Of a stretch of DNA of 64,000 bases, positions 1 through 10,812 are shown piece by piece. Origin of the DNA: Amoeboaphelidium protococcarum. Its lineage: Eukaryota; Aphelidiomycota; Aphelidea. The notes below the pieces were generated by a model. It saw only the letters and a list, made by a program, of their open reading frames with translations, did not search any database and was not told the origin of the DNA. Each line of letters starts with the position of its first letter. The stretch's first letter is position 1. The translations under genes and the position numbers were made by a program. The stretch lies in assembly GCA_023515745.1 (NCBI GenBank), contig JALECJ010000258.1:1244501-1308500 (forward strand), given 5' to 3'.

Positions 1-292
1 CACATTTATGACATTAGTCAAATTAGATAATATTCCATTAGATTACGATAGAAGCACTACATTTATATAAAAAATAACATCATATAATTATAACAATAAA
101 ATTGGATGAAAAACAGTCATCATTGAAACTGAAGTACTCATTACCAAAGGGGTCATTCAGGAGTAATCACAGACTCCATTGATCAGTTGAGAGTCATTAT
201 GCCGCATTTTACGCTTCTTTATTACGCGTCGTACTTTGTATTCACCATAGTTTGTTATTGAAGCAGATTATAATTCGCATATATATATATAT

Positions 293-1420
293 ATGGTCAT
301 GTACGCTTATTTGGTATCTTTTATCTGCATTGTCTCTGGTGCTGTCGCTGCTCAGGACATTCAGACCACCATTCCAGAGTCTCTGCAAAAGTACGCGTAG
401 AACAATCTCAAGACTACCACCTTGGTTGAAGCTTTGCTCAAGAATAACACTAGACGTATTAATAGCGTGGCTGATGATGTCTATGACGATATCAATGGCA
501 GAGGTAAGCTGACTGTGACCGACATGGCCAACTTTATCAACAAGACGGCTAAGGAGTTGCGCGGTATCAATAAGAAGAAGGATGAGCCACTGGAGGATTT
601 CCCACTGCCAACCAATGATATGATCAATGAAGCTGCCGCTCAGGGTATGCTGTCTATTGCTGGCGATGTGAATGCCACCGTGTCTGAGCCTCAGTTCAAA
701 GAATATATGCAAGGTATGGTGAATGTGTCATTCAGCTACGCCCCTGAGATCTGTTATGCTGTGCAGATGGAGCAGTTGAAATGTGAGCTGCTGTCTGCCA
801 ATAACCCAGAATTGAAGAAGCCGTACAAGGAGATCAAGGCGCGTATGGATGCCGTTGTTGGTATGTGTCGCTCTGGTCTGACCGCTCTCAGCAACTACCG
901 TCTTGAGGCGTGTTAGATGGATATTGCATCCCAGGTGCCAACTACTGCGAATGTTACCACTCTGGAGAACTCTTGCAAGAAGTAGTTTGCCTGCTACCTG
1001 ATGCCAAAGGAGGCAAAGCAGAACAAGTGGAATTTGACCGCTGGCGAGGAAGCTAAGGTTGTCCCAATGGCTGCCACTCCACCCACTCCAAAGCAGATGG
1101 CTGACCAGGCTATCCTGAACGATTTCTGTGAACGCGCCTTGAGAAAGCAGGCTCGCGCTCAGGCTTGGAAGAGATTCGGCGTTGGTCTTGGTGTAGGTAT
1201 CGGCGCTATTGCTCTGCTTCTGCTGACTCCCGGGATTGGTGAGGCTGCTCTGGTAGGTGCCGGTGGATTTTTTGGCTCTGTATTCGTCATCTTTATCCTT
1301 TGGTTCTTCACTTTCTTCATTGCTAGCACTATATCTGATATGCTGATCTCACCATCATCTGTTAGTATACCCAAGACTCAGAGTGACACTCTTGGTGATC
1401 TAAAGGTGATCGCAAACTGA
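293..1420 (+). CDS. Secreted/membrane protein with two C-terminal TM segments, unknown function
   Basis: This frame reads 375 residues from the ATG at 293 to TGA when TAG is read as Gln (in-frame TAG at 398, 914 and 983). The start is chosen because it gives a clean signal peptide (MVMYAYLVSFICIVSGAVAA, then QD); an alternative Met lies two codons downstream at 299. The middle is soluble, helical in character and carries several Cys. Near residues 297-345 there are two hydrophobic stretches: a Gly/Ala/Leu-rich one and an aromatic one ending in FFTFFIAS. I do not recognise the family. It is convergent with the next gene, 211 bp away, which is also predicted to be secreted. Confidence 0.7.
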
Positions 1421-1631
1421 GAAATATGAAAATTGAGTGAACGCTTAGTGGAAGTAGATTTAAAAATTATTATTAGTTCTTGTTGTATTTACTTTTTATT
1501 AGACATTTAAAGTGTACTTAGAAAAACTTCACTCTTATTGTGTTTTAAAAGAAAATATAACATGTCGCACTGTATATTCTTTATTAAAACCCTTCGTTTT
1601 CACTTCATCCCCACTTTTATAACTCACTCAC

Positions 1632-3305
1632 TCACTGTGTTGCAGATAGAGCATCCATCTCCTAACGATACTATTCCAACATTCTCTTGTTTTACTGGTA
1701 ATATCTCAACTTGTTCCAGTGTTGACGTAAATAGCCAGGCTTCTTCTCTTAAGGCGACTACACATATGGACCACCTTCAACTTGCTAAACAGGCTCGGCT
1801 TTACGGGATGACCAGCTCTTGACATAACGGCGAGGATTCCATTTGCTATACCCAGACATGGCAGGCTATTCAATGTCATTCAACTCTTCAATGACAGTAG
1901 TCTGCTAAGGCGTAGTCAGCTCAGGGAATTCTGCTTGAGAATGATGTGACTAGATTATCAATTCAGGCAAAAACACATTGGAATAACAAACGATATCTGG
2001 GTTCTCTTGCAAAGCGCTCAACTTATTCATCATCTCTGCAAACTACTGCAAGAATAAGGTCTTTTGCACCAGCTCTTAACCCTTACTATCGGACAGGAAC
2101 TTAATTGCACTCTTGCGTACAACCACCTGCAAATTGTCTTCAACTCCCTTCCACAAGTAGTCCAAATACTTCTCAAATTTGTACAACGCGTCATAAGGAA
2201 GAGGACTAACCATCTTGTGGAACGCGAATAGCTTGGAATAACGGATTGCAATTCTCTTGAACATTTTGCCAGTGTTTACGGCCCAGCGAGAAGCAAATGA
2301 ACTTTCAGAGCCATAGAACTTGGCAACCTCCTTCATATTACTTGCCATAGTAGATGAAATCTTGCTTGCAAACAAAGCCTTATCAGACAGAACCTAAGGT
2401 GCCATAAATCTATAAATACCTTCCCAATAGCGCTCCATGTCTCCAGACGTAGCAAACTTTGCATACATTTCATTCAACTTGCTCACGAAATCATTAGTAG
2501 TAGCTTTCATAGATTTTCTGTCGTAATTGGTGCCAACTACGAACTTCTTCAGCTAATTCCACGGCGTGAACGCCTTTTTGAGAGAGAATTGTCCCTGACC
2601 TCCAAATTTATCATTCAAGTCCGAGATGGTATTATCCAGCAGATCTTTGCGCTTTCCACTGAGCGCCATGTTGAGTTTGAACACCTTGGGGAACAAACCA
2701 TTAGCGAGCAATAGCTTAGCAATGGAAGCGTCATCCTACTCTGCAGAATCTAGAATTCCGGCAGGTAGCAGAGGAGTCGATTCAGAGGGATCCACAATAG
2801 CTTTATAATCAGCAAAAGGAGATCCAGAAGGTACCTCTTCAGAAGACTTAATATATGGTTCATGACGATGCTGCTCAATAATATCCTAATAGTGAGGAGC
2901 AATAGAATCAGCTGATTCAGAGGCAGATATTCCTTCATGTGGCATAAAAGATTAGGATGCAGGGTTCAAAGCATCGTATGGTTATTCATCTTCAAAAGAC
3001 GCAACATTGGTTGCACTCGGCATCTAGTGTTCCGCAAAGGAGCTAACAGAGCCGGACCCCAAGCGAGAAACTGTGTCATCGCCTTCCTCCTCCACTGGAC
3101 CTCCCTCCACCAACCCGTCAGGCAACTAAGAAACAGACGATTCAAAACGCGACGGCTCTTGAAGCACACTCTCATCATTGACCGGATCCCCATTTTCAGA
3201 GCCAAGTGCACTTTCATAGAAAGAGCCACTAGAGCTACCAACAGCGCCAGTGAATGCAACACTAATGGAGGCAGCCAACAGAATATAACGCAAGGATACC
3301 TTCAT
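1632..3305 (-). CDS. Secreted protein of unknown function, 557 aa
   Basis: The frame is continuous from ATG at 3305 to TGA at 1632 with about 18 in-frame TAG/TAA read as Gln. It begins with a signal peptide (MKVSLRYILLAASISVAFTG). Next comes an acidic, Ser/Glu-rich low-complexity region to about residue 185. A conserved-looking basic helical domain of about 240 residues follows, with many Lys, Phe and Tyr, and then a Gln/Pro-rich basic tail. No catalytic motif was recognised. Apparent plus-strand frames over its 3' half (around 1538-1822) are antisense shadows: they are broken by TGA and lack coherent sequence. Function unknown. Confidence 0.75.
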
Positions 3306-3842
3306 TACGACGGTAGTAGTAAGCAGTAAAGACCTTTCTTGTTATTATTCAAGATATGAACGGTAATTATGACGCGTAATAATCAGTCAATCAACGAGAG
3401 TGATGAAAGAGAAGTCTGATGATTGTCTGCTCGAGAGTGACCCACTCCTCCTCTCTTTAATCAAGGGGCCTCTTTATCGATTCATTGAGCATTTCACCCC
3501 TGAAGCCGTTTATAACTCTCATAGTGTGACTATAGTTCAAAACTTTTTTCTCTTATCACCCAGTAACTATATAATTATGCTTTAATATACATTAATGAAG
3601 ACCTTATACTCCCGCTCAATTTTTACCAAAAGTGATACATACGATGCCATGGATTCGTATCATTACAGTCTTTATTATTTGCGTGCGCGATCAATCATTT
3701 GTCCAATCGCAGCCTTTGTTTTGATCAAGCCTTGACTTTATTGAATTGTATAGGTGCTCTTCTCTCAAGGTTATTCTTCGTTTAGTAAATAGTGTTAATT
3801 ATTATTCTCCTTCTATTACAGTTCATATAATCAGAAAGTAAA
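3306..3842. other. Intergenic, divergent promoter region
   Basis: This is 537 bp between two divergent genes, the secreted protein (minus) and the metacaspase (plus). It is AT-rich. A plus-strand 61-codon frame at 3400-3585 looks like chance. One ACGCGT hexamer lies at 3372-3377, about 70 bp upstream of the minus-strand start. I see nothing else. Confidence 0.6.
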
Positions 3843-4955
3843 ATGTATCCAGGTCAATACAGTCAGTAATAGCAGCAATAGTAATAACATCATTAGTAAT
3901 ATCAACAGCAACATGGCTAGAGGTCTGGTGTGCCGTAATAGTAGTACTACAATGCCCAGAATGTCCCATAGCAGGCCATGTAATTGAGTCCAAATTTCCA
4001 ATACTCTTCATGCCGTGGTTAAAAGAAGGCTTTACTTGTGGGAATAAACTATTTCAACTAAAAGTCTGCTCTCAAAGGATGCATCAATGACGTCTAGAAT
4101 ATGAAGAATCATTTGATCTAGCGTTGGGGATTCTATGAGCGTGACCAAAGGGGATAAATGGCGATGATCTGTCTTACTGATGATTAGCGAGATCCTAATT
4201 ATGTGCCAACCAGGTAGAACATTATCAACGCTCTGAGATGGCTTGTTGGTGGAGCTCAGCCTGGAGATTCGTTATTCTTCCATTTCAGTGGACACGGTGG
4301 GTTGGTGAAGGACTAAAATGGCGATGAGGCTTCCGGTTATGATAGTTGCATCTATCCCGTGGATTACACGAAAGCTGGCCCTATCGTTGATGATGAACTT
4401 CATGCAACGTGTGTGGCAAGGTTACCTGCAGGTGTCCGCCTGACTGTGATCTGTGACAGCTGCCACTCTGGGACTATGATGGATCTTCCTTTTCTATACA
4501 ATTCTGACGGCTCCCTAAAGTCTTACAATCCAATGGCCGGATTAAAAGATGTCGCTATGGATGCTGCGAAAGGTTTTATGAGAGGCGGGTTTGGAATCGG
4601 AGGTTTGATTAATGCCGCGAGTGTGCTCGCAAAGAATTCGAATCTTTTGGGTGGAGGCATGTCGTCGCAATAACAGTAGCAAGTTGCTCAACAGCGGCAA
4701 TCTTAGGCTGATGTGATCATGTTCTCTGGGTGCAAAGATAATCAGACTTCAGCTGATACGTTCTAGCAAGAAGTAGGATCCACAGGAGCGATGAGCTACG
4801 CTTTTTTGAAAGTCATCAATCAGGCTCAGGGCAGGCAAATGAGTGTGATAAATTTGCTGGCAGCTGTGCGTGACATTCTAGCTCGCGAATACACCCAAAA
4901 GCCGTAGTTGAGCAGTGGCTATCCTATGAACATGAACAACATTTTTATCATGTGA
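3843..4955 (+). CDS. Metacaspase (caspase-like cysteine protease) with Gln-rich prodomain
   Basis: The protein has 370 residues. Residues 1-48 are a Gln/His/Tyr-rich prodomain in which most Gln are encoded by TAG/TAA, as in many fungal type I metacaspases. The p20-like domain starts with [10 protein letters not shown] (61-70) and KGCINDV. The catalytic dyad is intact: His151 in FHFSGHGG and Cys207 in VICDSCHSG. The acidic residues expected around the S1 pocket ([13 protein letters not shown]) are present. The C-terminal half contains [14 protein letters not shown] and ends with an INLL...VRDIL region typical of the p10-like part. Metacaspases cleave after Arg/Lys, usually with Ca2+ activation, and act in the cytosol in stress, protein quality control or death pathways. 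The start fits because the prodomain is continuous with an ATG at 3843 and no intron is needed. Confidence 0.93.
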
Positions 4956-5240
4956 ATTGAGTAAAAGCGAATTTAATTAATAATGTGCAGTGATATCTTT
5001 TTGCGTGTGTGTCTATCCATCTTCTTACAACAATTGTATGACTCGATATTCTAATCAGGCTGGATTTTAGTGTTGCCATTTTGGAAATCTCCGCGAATCA
5101 CTGAAACGCGATCGTTATTGTTGTCATCAGAATGAGTTTCAACTTGAGCTATTGTACTCACCCTTTTTCCACATCATCGAGATTTATTATTTTGATTTGA
5201 TTAAATAAAATTGAAATCTTAGTAGTAGATAGTGGATATA

Positions 5241-6956
5241 ATGGGCAACTAGTAATCTTAGACGGATAGAAAAGAGTCTGCTTCAACATCTGTAGAGGAT
5301 TAGAATGCTGATCGCTTATCATAAGTCAGGTCGGGTCAGGTAGAAATATCAAAGCCGATTCTGTTGAGTGACGATGAGTTTATTAAATTGCAATAAAATG
5401 AATTAAATTAGTAAAATGAATCCTAAAGTAGTCAGTCAAGAAGTAACAGCTATGATAAATCTGTCAATAGGTAAGAAGCAATGCATAGAATGAGGAAGGA
5501 AATGACTCCCCCTGTTACTGATAGTTATTCTGATGAAAGTACAATGAATTCTGCGCAATCTTCCTCAATATCAACAGTTACGCAAGATAATGTTTCCCAT
5601 GCTGTAAATAATCCTTAGAAGGCCTCTATGCACGATATCCTGGTTGGAATAGCACACTTTTCGCACACTGAGGGAAATATAAAGTCCAAGTATAAGACGT
5701 ATCCATCAAAGCTCCGTGCCAAGGGTGGTTTGAAGATTCAGCGGCCGAAACAGAATGACGTTTCAACCGACAAAGATTACAAGATCACGCCGGCGATGAC
5801 GCATAGTAATCCACGTCTGCTGGCACTCCCGTGGACTGATATGGTTGACCTTGAGCAGAAAGATAAATCTACAGCTGATGCGGAGAAATCTGGTAAGTCG
5901 AAGCTGAATGAAAAGAAGCGATCATCATTTTAGCCTCCTCGAGCCGCAAATTACAAGGATGATCGCGGTCTTGATGATTATTTGAAGGTTATGGGTGGTT
6001 AGGAGAAGAAACTCAATATAAAGCCTCGTCCTCAGTCGTTTCATGCACTCCTCTCTAGCTCTAGTAGCAGTCGCGCAAATGCTGACACTCATTTGTCATC
6101 TTCTAGAACGCGCCCGCTGTCATTCTAGAGCACCACAACCTCCTCCTCCTCTTCTGCGTCTTCCTGGATATAGCATCGCCCGGAATAGAATATATCAGGG
6201 AAAACTTCCAGCGCGGGCTAGTCTGATAATCAAAATCTGAATTCAAATTCCACCATAAATAGACCAAGATCTCCGTCGCCGAGGCATAAAGCTCGATTGG
6301 AGGCATGGAATCGCTAGAAGTTGAGACTGGAGTCCAAAATTGATGCTGTTGCGTTGCCGTAGAACATGAAAAATGGAAAGGCTGATCTCAAAAAATCAAA
6401 TGGCAGCGTTAATCATTAGGCTGAGGAACTGAGCTTAATTGATCGTGATCGCAATGTTACCATCCAAGTCAAGATCCCAAAACATTTGAAGGCAAATGCA
6501 GCTCTTGATAATAAAGCAGTTTTGCGAAAAGACGCATCGTCCAAAGATGTTTACGTATGTCTCGTTCAAATAATTCAAGGACAGTCTAGCGTCTTTGACG
6601 TCATTTATTAATTATCAGATCTTGGAGTGATTGCAGCTAGTGGATTCAATGGTCTGTGGTCATTCAGATTACATAGACGCGTTTTTAACAAGTAGTCTGG
6701 TACTACTCTGTCTGAGCGCGTTCTCTCCCTGGACGATATTGTCTCTGAGAGACGATATTCAAAGGAGGGAGATGATGAGACAATCGGAAGTGAGTACAAG
6801 CTAGTGCGTGTTCATGCTTGGAAGTCGGATATGGATTAGAATGAGTCTGCGTACTACTTTAATCGTTATGGCTTTACCGATATTTCAATAATCGCTGGAC
6901 AGAATCAGCAGATGGTGGAGTCTGAAATGATAGAAGTCAAGGTGGACAAAAGATGA
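5241..6956 (+). CDS. Uncharacterised Ser-rich protein, 571 aa
   Basis: The open frame runs from ATG at 5241 to TGA at 6954-6956 with around 20 UAR Gln codons and no TGA, far longer than expected by chance. The N-terminal 130 residues are polar and disordered (Gln, Ser, Asn). A basic segment with KYKTYPSKLRAKGG (about 150-163) could be a short conserved motif. A Ser-run region (LLSSSSSSRAN and similar) follows around 270-310. The C-terminal 170 residues look folded, with alternating hydrophobic and charged stretches (VYVCLVQIIQ, FDVIYQLSDLGVIAASG). I recognise no domain. It could be a cytoskeletal or signalling scaffold, but that is not supported by a motif. Confidence 0.7.
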
Positions 6957-7266
6957 TGTGGTTATTTTAAAGTGTTTGTGTGTGTTTCAATAGATATATC
7001 ATTGTTTAAATTTGTTTCTTTATTAAATTTAGTTTTGTAGTTTAAATTTCACATTCAGTAGTGTCAGGAGAATATTGATCCAGTCAAGAATTTCAAATGC
7101 AACTACGCAGACGCGTGAATGGCGATGTCATGAATGAAGTACATGATTGGATTGGCTGAAAGCCAGCATGTTTGTCGCGTCTGCATGCACATGAGACTCG
7201 GCGACTTTAAAAATTATACTTTGATCCTTCTTCATTCGCACATAGCTTTGGAAATTGTTAGATTAG
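6957..7266 (+). other. Intergenic, probable promoter of the GH16 gene
   Basis: This is 310 bp of AT-rich sequence between two plus-strand genes. It contains an ACGCGT at 7111-7116, about 150 bp before the GH16 start. A 76-codon frame at 7134-7364 overlaps the GH16 gene in another frame and is a shadow. Confidence 0.5.
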
Positions 7267-8145
7267 ATGCTCGATTTTGTTGCATTCGTCTGCCCAATGC
7301 TTTTCAATCTCATTGTTTTAATAGGCGGCACCTCTGCTTTGCCTCAGTCCGACCTCTCGTCTGAATCTGCTGCTCAGCAATCGTTACCTTCTGGTAACTA
7401 TTCAGGCAAGTATACTTCTCTGGTCTGGGAAGACAATTTTGATGGTGGCTATGGTTAGCCCGATCTGACCGGCAAGTGGAATGCTGATGACAGTTGTTTC
7501 GGTATGTGGGCTAATCAAGAGTGGGAGTGCTACACCTCCAAGCAAGATAATGTCTTGCTGGATGGCTATGGCAACCTGGTATTGTCATTTAAGTAGCTGA
7601 ATTATTCTAGAGGCGGCTACACTAGCGGTAAGTTGACATCCCGCTAGAATTGGTTATACGGTCGGTTTGAGGCGCGTATCAAGGTCCCTAAAGGTTAAGG
7701 CGTGTGGCCAGCTTTCTGGATGTTACCTCAAGATAACAAGTATGGCATCTGGCCATTTAGTGGCGAGATTGATATTATGGAAATTCTGGGTCATAAACCG
7801 CGCCAATTGCATGGAACAATTCATTACTCCGATGCAGACGGTCACGGTAGTAGTTCCAAGTCTATCGAGGCGGATGATGATCTATCCTCTGACTTCCATA
7901 TTTACGCTGTGGAGTGGGATGCGGATGAGATTCGCTGGTACTTGGATGGAGCTTTTTATAATAAAGTCTCATCATCCGATACGTAGTACTTTTAGAATCC
8001 TCCCAGCGATGGCAGCTTATGGCCTTTCAATCAGCCATTCAACATCATTCTGAATCTGGCTGTTGGTGGCAACTGGCCAGGTGATCCTGATCCTGCACTT
8101 ACTCACGGCGAGCTAGTAGTAGATTACGTTAGAGTTTTTCAATGA
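7267..8145 (+). CDS. Secreted glycoside hydrolase family 16 (beta-glucanase type)
   Basis: The protein has 292 residues. The N-terminal 25 residues form a signal sequence (MLDFVAFVCPMLFNLIVLIG). The GH16 jelly-roll follows: LVWEDNFDGGYG (strand entry), SRQNWLYGRFEARIKVP and GVWPAFWMLP. The catalytic motif is GEIDIMEILGH, with nucleophile Glu157, assisting Asp159 and acid/base Glu162. The C-terminal strands carry FNIILNLAVGGNWPGDPDP and VDYVRVFQ, which are diagnostic of the laminarinase/endo-beta-1,3(4)-glucanase branch. It would hydrolyse beta-1,3 or mixed-linkage glucans outside the cell, either host or prey wall glucans or its own wall. UAR Gln codons occur at conserved surface positions. 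Exact substrate specificity cannot be set from sequence alone. Confidence 0.92.
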
Positions 8146-8255
8146 AGTATAATTTAGAACTATAGAAGTTTAAATCAAGTGATCTTATTTAATTTCGACG
8201 CGTCCTTACTCTTAAAATCAGCATACACGGCCTACAATTTGTACGAATCGCGTTT

Positions 8256-9527
8256 ATGGCTAATAGGTTGACGAGATTATATTAATGGCCATAGTGCTCC
8301 GATATTAAATACGTATCATAGGAATTAAATTTGTTGTTAAAGGGGATAAGTGGACATTAAATAGTGTCCGAGGCATACATTTACGTCAGCCCGCAAACAC
8401 CTAATAAAAACGACAATCTTGTAGATTACAATCGTAGACTCGCCACTTCCGTTACCGAAACTTTACATAGAAGCTTGCAATATGATGTACCATTGGTTGG
8501 CGGTTGTGTTGATAGTTTATTGATTTAGAGTAAACTTCCAAGTCATCTATATCAGGCTAATGGTGTTGGAATTCGTCTAGTGACGTCAGAACGTGATATC
8601 GCTGATGGAAAGTAATCTGTATTCTATCGCAAGTTTGACTCGCCCCAAGAGGAATCAGTTAGAGTTGGGAGATTCGGATCTAATAACAGTAATGGGGAGT
8701 CATCTCACTCCGGTTGGAGTCGCGTTCTTGGCAAGTACAAATAAATGCAAGCCCCATCTGCAGAACGTTAATCATCCGAGTTTACAGGTGTCCATTCCTT
8801 ACATGCAATTGGTCCTCATTCACAGCTGAATGCATTGTGTTAATTATTAAAGCGTTCGCCGAATGTTTTACATAGCTCTGGTATCGCGTCAATGCAAACA
8901 CGTTTCCTTACGGGAACTGAAACTGTGCTGATTGCTAATGACCAAGTTTACACTGATGGAGTAGTTGGTATTTGCTCTGAATTAAATGCATCAAGCCCAT
9001 AGACTAAACTTCCTTGGCTCTGTAATGTCTCTCGTTAGTTTTAGATAACTAAACGCACAGGCAACATGATCATTGAGTTGGACAACGAGCCAGCAGTGTC
9101 AGTAGTTTAACAATTGGGGTTGAACTCTTAATTCCCGGTGGTCGCTCTGTTGCCTGATTTAAATCAATTACCGATATAAGTGGTAGGCGGAGATTCAGTG
9201 CGTGGGGTTTTAGGACTTAAAGTTCACGATCCTTCCATACTGAATAACTGCACAACGTTACAGTTTGCATAGATTAGTAGCGAAATGGAGACTTCCGATG
9301 AATTGAATGGTAAAGATGATTTCTTCCTTTCCACTTAGAGTGAGCTTCCTTATTTCAATGGTGACGTACATGGTGAATAGGAGTTTGTCGGTGCCATGTC
9401 TGCCTCAAGTGTAATGAGTTCTATCATCATAGAAAAGTAGACCACTGATCAAAGTGAATCGTAAAGCGCGTCGTTGAAACACATCGTGATCGATTCTCCC
9501 GGCACAATCTTGAATCTTTCGCAGTGA
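8256..9527 (+). CDS. FIST-domain protein (FBXO22-like sensory/ubiquitin-linked domain)
   Basis: The protein has 423 residues, ATG 8256 to TGA 9525-9527. The N-terminal part resembles FIST_N: an alternating strand (EAYIYVSP), a Ser/Thr helix (VTETLHRSLQ) and the Gly-rich VPLVGGCVDSLL, followed by GVGIRLVTSE. The central part has DQVYTDGVVGICSEL. FIST_C-like sequence follows, ITKRTGNMIIELDNEPAVS, which matches the family signature (T-x-x-x-G-N-x-I-x-E-L-D-x-x-P-A). FIST domains occur in bacterial ligand sensors and in the eukaryotic ubiquitin-ligase subunit FBXO22. No F-box is evident at the N-terminus here. The next gene starts 5 bp after this stop. The family assignment rests on motif resemblance only. 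Confidence 0.68.
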
Positions 9528-9532
9528 AAATA

Positions 9533-10567
9533 ATGCACATGATGAGTAATGTCAATCTGCCGGATCAGATATTGCTTGAAATAAGTGATCTTAATAGACT
9601 TGCATTAGAGCATTAGCTAATTTTACAGAATGTAAATTAAGTGATAGATGTGTCTGATTATACTTTAGAACGGAACACTCAAAAACAACCGCCAGAATTT
9701 ACAATCGCTAGCAGATGTGTATAGAAATAAGATTAGAGATCCACTAAGAAAGAGATTAAACGATATATTGTTGGTAGATTGCATAGAATTATGCGATCAA
9801 TTTACGATAACAGTGATGGACTCGACACATCGATGGATCTGATATCGGAAGAGTGTTGCGAGTTGTTGGCCAAATTAGATCGCAGTGATTAATAACAGCC
9901 ATCGTCTGAACATCGAATGTTTTAGATACGTTCACAATCGCGTATCTTTGATATTGCCATCAAAGAGACATCTTTGGCTGAGGCTGATTTGGGTTCCTTG
10001 ACATGGAACTCCTCTTTACTGTTTATAAAATTGATATTATTGAGCGCAATCCACGTGCCATAAACAATAAGATCAGTTCTGGAGTTGGGATGTGGCACTG
10101 GCCTCTCTGGTATATTCTTATCCATGTATGCCATGAAAGCTGCATTAAATCTTACATCTGTATTATTAACCGACTATCATGAAGGAGTTCTGAAAACAGC
10201 TTAGAGTAATGTCTCCATCAATGCCGCGATTTCTTCACTAGTAGATGTACATAAGTTGGACTGGCGCAATTTTGAAGAATTCAGCCGCGATGGATTCGAT
10301 TTGATAATCGGGACTGATCTGGTGTATGACATGGAAGCCGCGTTGGCTTTACCAAAAGTTTTAAAGCATATCACTGTGCCTGGCACACAGATAATACTAC
10401 TATTGCCTTAACGACGTAATTTTGAGAGAGAGATTTCAGCATTTCAGGATGGGATGAAGAATCTAACTTCAATGGTCGGTCATCAGACGATCATAAGAGA
10501 CAATTCGATGTAAGAACCTTCCATTGATCATTATATTCTGTTTGAGTACCAACGAATATTAAATTGA
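9533..10567 (+). CDS. Protein-lysine methyltransferase, Methyltransf_16 (METTL21/FAM86-like) family
   Basis: The protein has 344 residues. The N-terminal 130 residues are helical and poorly conserved, as in FAM86/EEF2KMT. The SAM-binding core starts with VLELGCGTGLSGIFL (motif I). Then come VLLTDYHEGVL (acidic post-I residue), KLDWRNFEEF, and FDLIIGTDLVYD, the variant of the D/E-x-x-Y/F motif typical of family 16. The fold matches METTL21/METTL18/EEF2KMT enzymes that methylate lysines of translation factors or chaperones in the cytosol. The start at 9533 lies 5 bp after the FIST gene stop, so transcript spacing is very tight. The precise substrate is unknown. An eEF2- or eEF1A-directed enzyme is the most likely type. 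Confidence 0.82.
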
Positions 10568-10656
10568 ATTCGCGTCTGTATATGACAGTAATGATCCCGA
10601 TAGACTATATCTATTCAATTCTTACTATTTACTTGTCTGAACACTTTTAGTACTTA

Positions 10657-10680
10657 NNNNNNNCCCCCCCCCCCCCCCCC
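10657..10680. other. Assembly gap (7 N) followed by a 17-base poly-C run
   Basis: Positions 10657-10663 are N and 10664-10680 are all C, directly before the promoter of the proteasome gene. A homopolymer next to Ns is typical of a scaffold join or a read artefact. The true distance between flanking genes is therefore uncertain. Confidence 0.95.
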
Positions 10681-10812
10681 AAAGGCAACGCGCTTCTCTC
10701 TTTAATTAACGCAATTCTTTCCCTCCTCTCGCCGAGTCGAAACACTTTCAATTCACTCTTTATTCACTGCAGTGTACTATAAGTTAGATTCACAGTCTAC
10801 TTTAATTTCAAT

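Noticed and set aside
1538-1822. Plus-strand 94-codon frame and its in-frame continuation past TGA
   Set aside because: It is antisense to the C-terminal part of the minus-strand secreted protein, is interrupted by TGA twice and has no domain. The minus frame explains the region fully.
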